Part shown: positions 5,819-5,980 of the stretch, piece after piece
Position numbering within the stretch: position 1 is the first letter of the stretch
How the letters are laid out: each line of letters starts with the position of its first letter
Source: Clostridiales bacterium
Lineage (GTDB): Bacteria > Bacillota > Clostridia > Lachnospirales > Lachnospiraceae
Assembly: GCA_021204765.1 (NCBI GenBank)
Contig: JAJPYU010000128.1
Location: forward strand, 6,417-12,396
Direction of reading: 5' to 3'
Length of the DNA: 5,980 nt
The notes under the pieces: model-generated
The model's input: the letters and a program-made list of their open reading frames with translations, nothing else
Databases searched by the model: none
What the model was told of the DNA's origin: nothing
Program-made: the position numbers and the translations under genes

Positions 5819-5847
5819 ATAATAACACATCCGCTTTAGTGCCACAA
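5819..5847 (-). promoter_or_regulatory. Candidate promoter of the HAD phosphatase gene
   Basis: The minus strand shows -35 TTGTGG (5847-5842, three of six matches) and -10 TATTAT (5824-5819, five of six) with a 17-bp spacer. A start near 5812 would give a leader of about 60 nt before the ATG at 5752 and would exclude the in-frame ATG at 5860. The weak -35 keeps confidence low. Confidence 0.38.
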
Positions 5848-5890
5848 TATCTATGATCACAGTTCACACGCAGTACCTGCAATGTTGTTA

Positions 5891-5924
5891 CATTTCAGAC
5901 ATAAGCCAGCTGATGCCTGAAATG
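5891..5924. repeat. Hairpin upstream of the HAD promoter
   Basis: An 8-bp perfect arm pair CATTTCAG/CTGAAATG (5891-5898 with 5917-5924) continues after one A/C mismatch into CAT/ATG, closing a 10-nt loop that contains CAGCTG. No T run follows on either strand, so it is not a typical terminator. It may be an operator or an RNA structure, and lies only 5 bp from the next hairpin. Confidence 0.5.
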
Positions 5925-5929
5925 CAACT

Positions 5930-5973
5930 GCAGCACCCGCATTTAAAGTCGCCTTTGGCGAGGCGGGTGCTGC
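5930..5973. terminator. Long nested stem-loop near the right edge, possible terminator
   Basis: A perfect 11-bp GC-rich stem GCAGCACCCGC/GCGGGTGCTGC (5930-5940 with 5963-5973) encloses a second stem TCGCC-TTT-GGCGA (5949-5961), with an 8-nt bulge on one side and 1 nt on the other. On the plus strand TTTGG follows, on the minus strand AGTTGCATTT, so neither has a proper U tract. It may end a gene lying beyond the right edge, or be a structured element. The strand and role are uncertain. Confidence 0.4.
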
Positions 5974-5980
5974 TTTGGCT

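Noticed and set aside
1..5980. CRISPR array, insertion sequence, attachment site or phage genes
   Set aside because: No regularly spaced identical repeats, transposase or integrase motifs, or terminal inverted repeats with target duplications were seen.

Overview
The window looks like chromosome from a Gram-positive anaerobe of the class Clostridia, most likely Lachnospiraceae-like. The evidence is a formyltetrahydrofolate synthetase (fhs) followed by a separate cyclohydrolase (fchA) and folD, a perfect CIRCE operator (the HrcA site typical of Firmicutes) in front of a small heat-shock gene, and strong AGGAGG-type ribosome binding sites. The taxon is inferred from gene content, not proven.

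Layout, left to right. Positions 1-2525 hold a minus-strand one-carbon operon, transcribed right to left: fhs (2525-849), fchA (751-119) and the first codons of folD (114 to the left edge). Together these convert formate plus tetrahydrofolate to 10-formyl-, methenyl- and methylene-tetrahydrofolate, the methyl branch of the Wood-Ljungdahl pathway or a formate-assimilation route. The folD reading frame appears to break about 16 codons in, near a CCCC run at 64-67, close to the window edge.

Positions 2648-3991 hold a minus-strand AAA-type ATPase with a C-terminal DUF4143 domain, of unknown role. It diverges from an hsp20 gene (4268-4717, plus strand). The 276-bp region between them is rich in signals: a promoter for the ATPase, three imperfect direct repeats spaced 32-33 bp, and a perfect CIRCE element embedded in a near-consensus sigma-A promoter for hsp20. 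A strong intrinsic terminator follows hsp20.

Positions 4767-4894 carry no gene but hold several inverted repeats, between the convergent ends of hsp20 and a minus-strand Cof-type HAD phosphatase (5752-4895). The last 120 bp (5861-5980) contain two closely spaced hairpins and no recognisable gene.

I found no convincing undescribed system. The most interesting leads are the phased repeats between the ATPase and hsp20, the frame break in folD, and the substituted motif residues in the ATPase and the HAD phosphatase.
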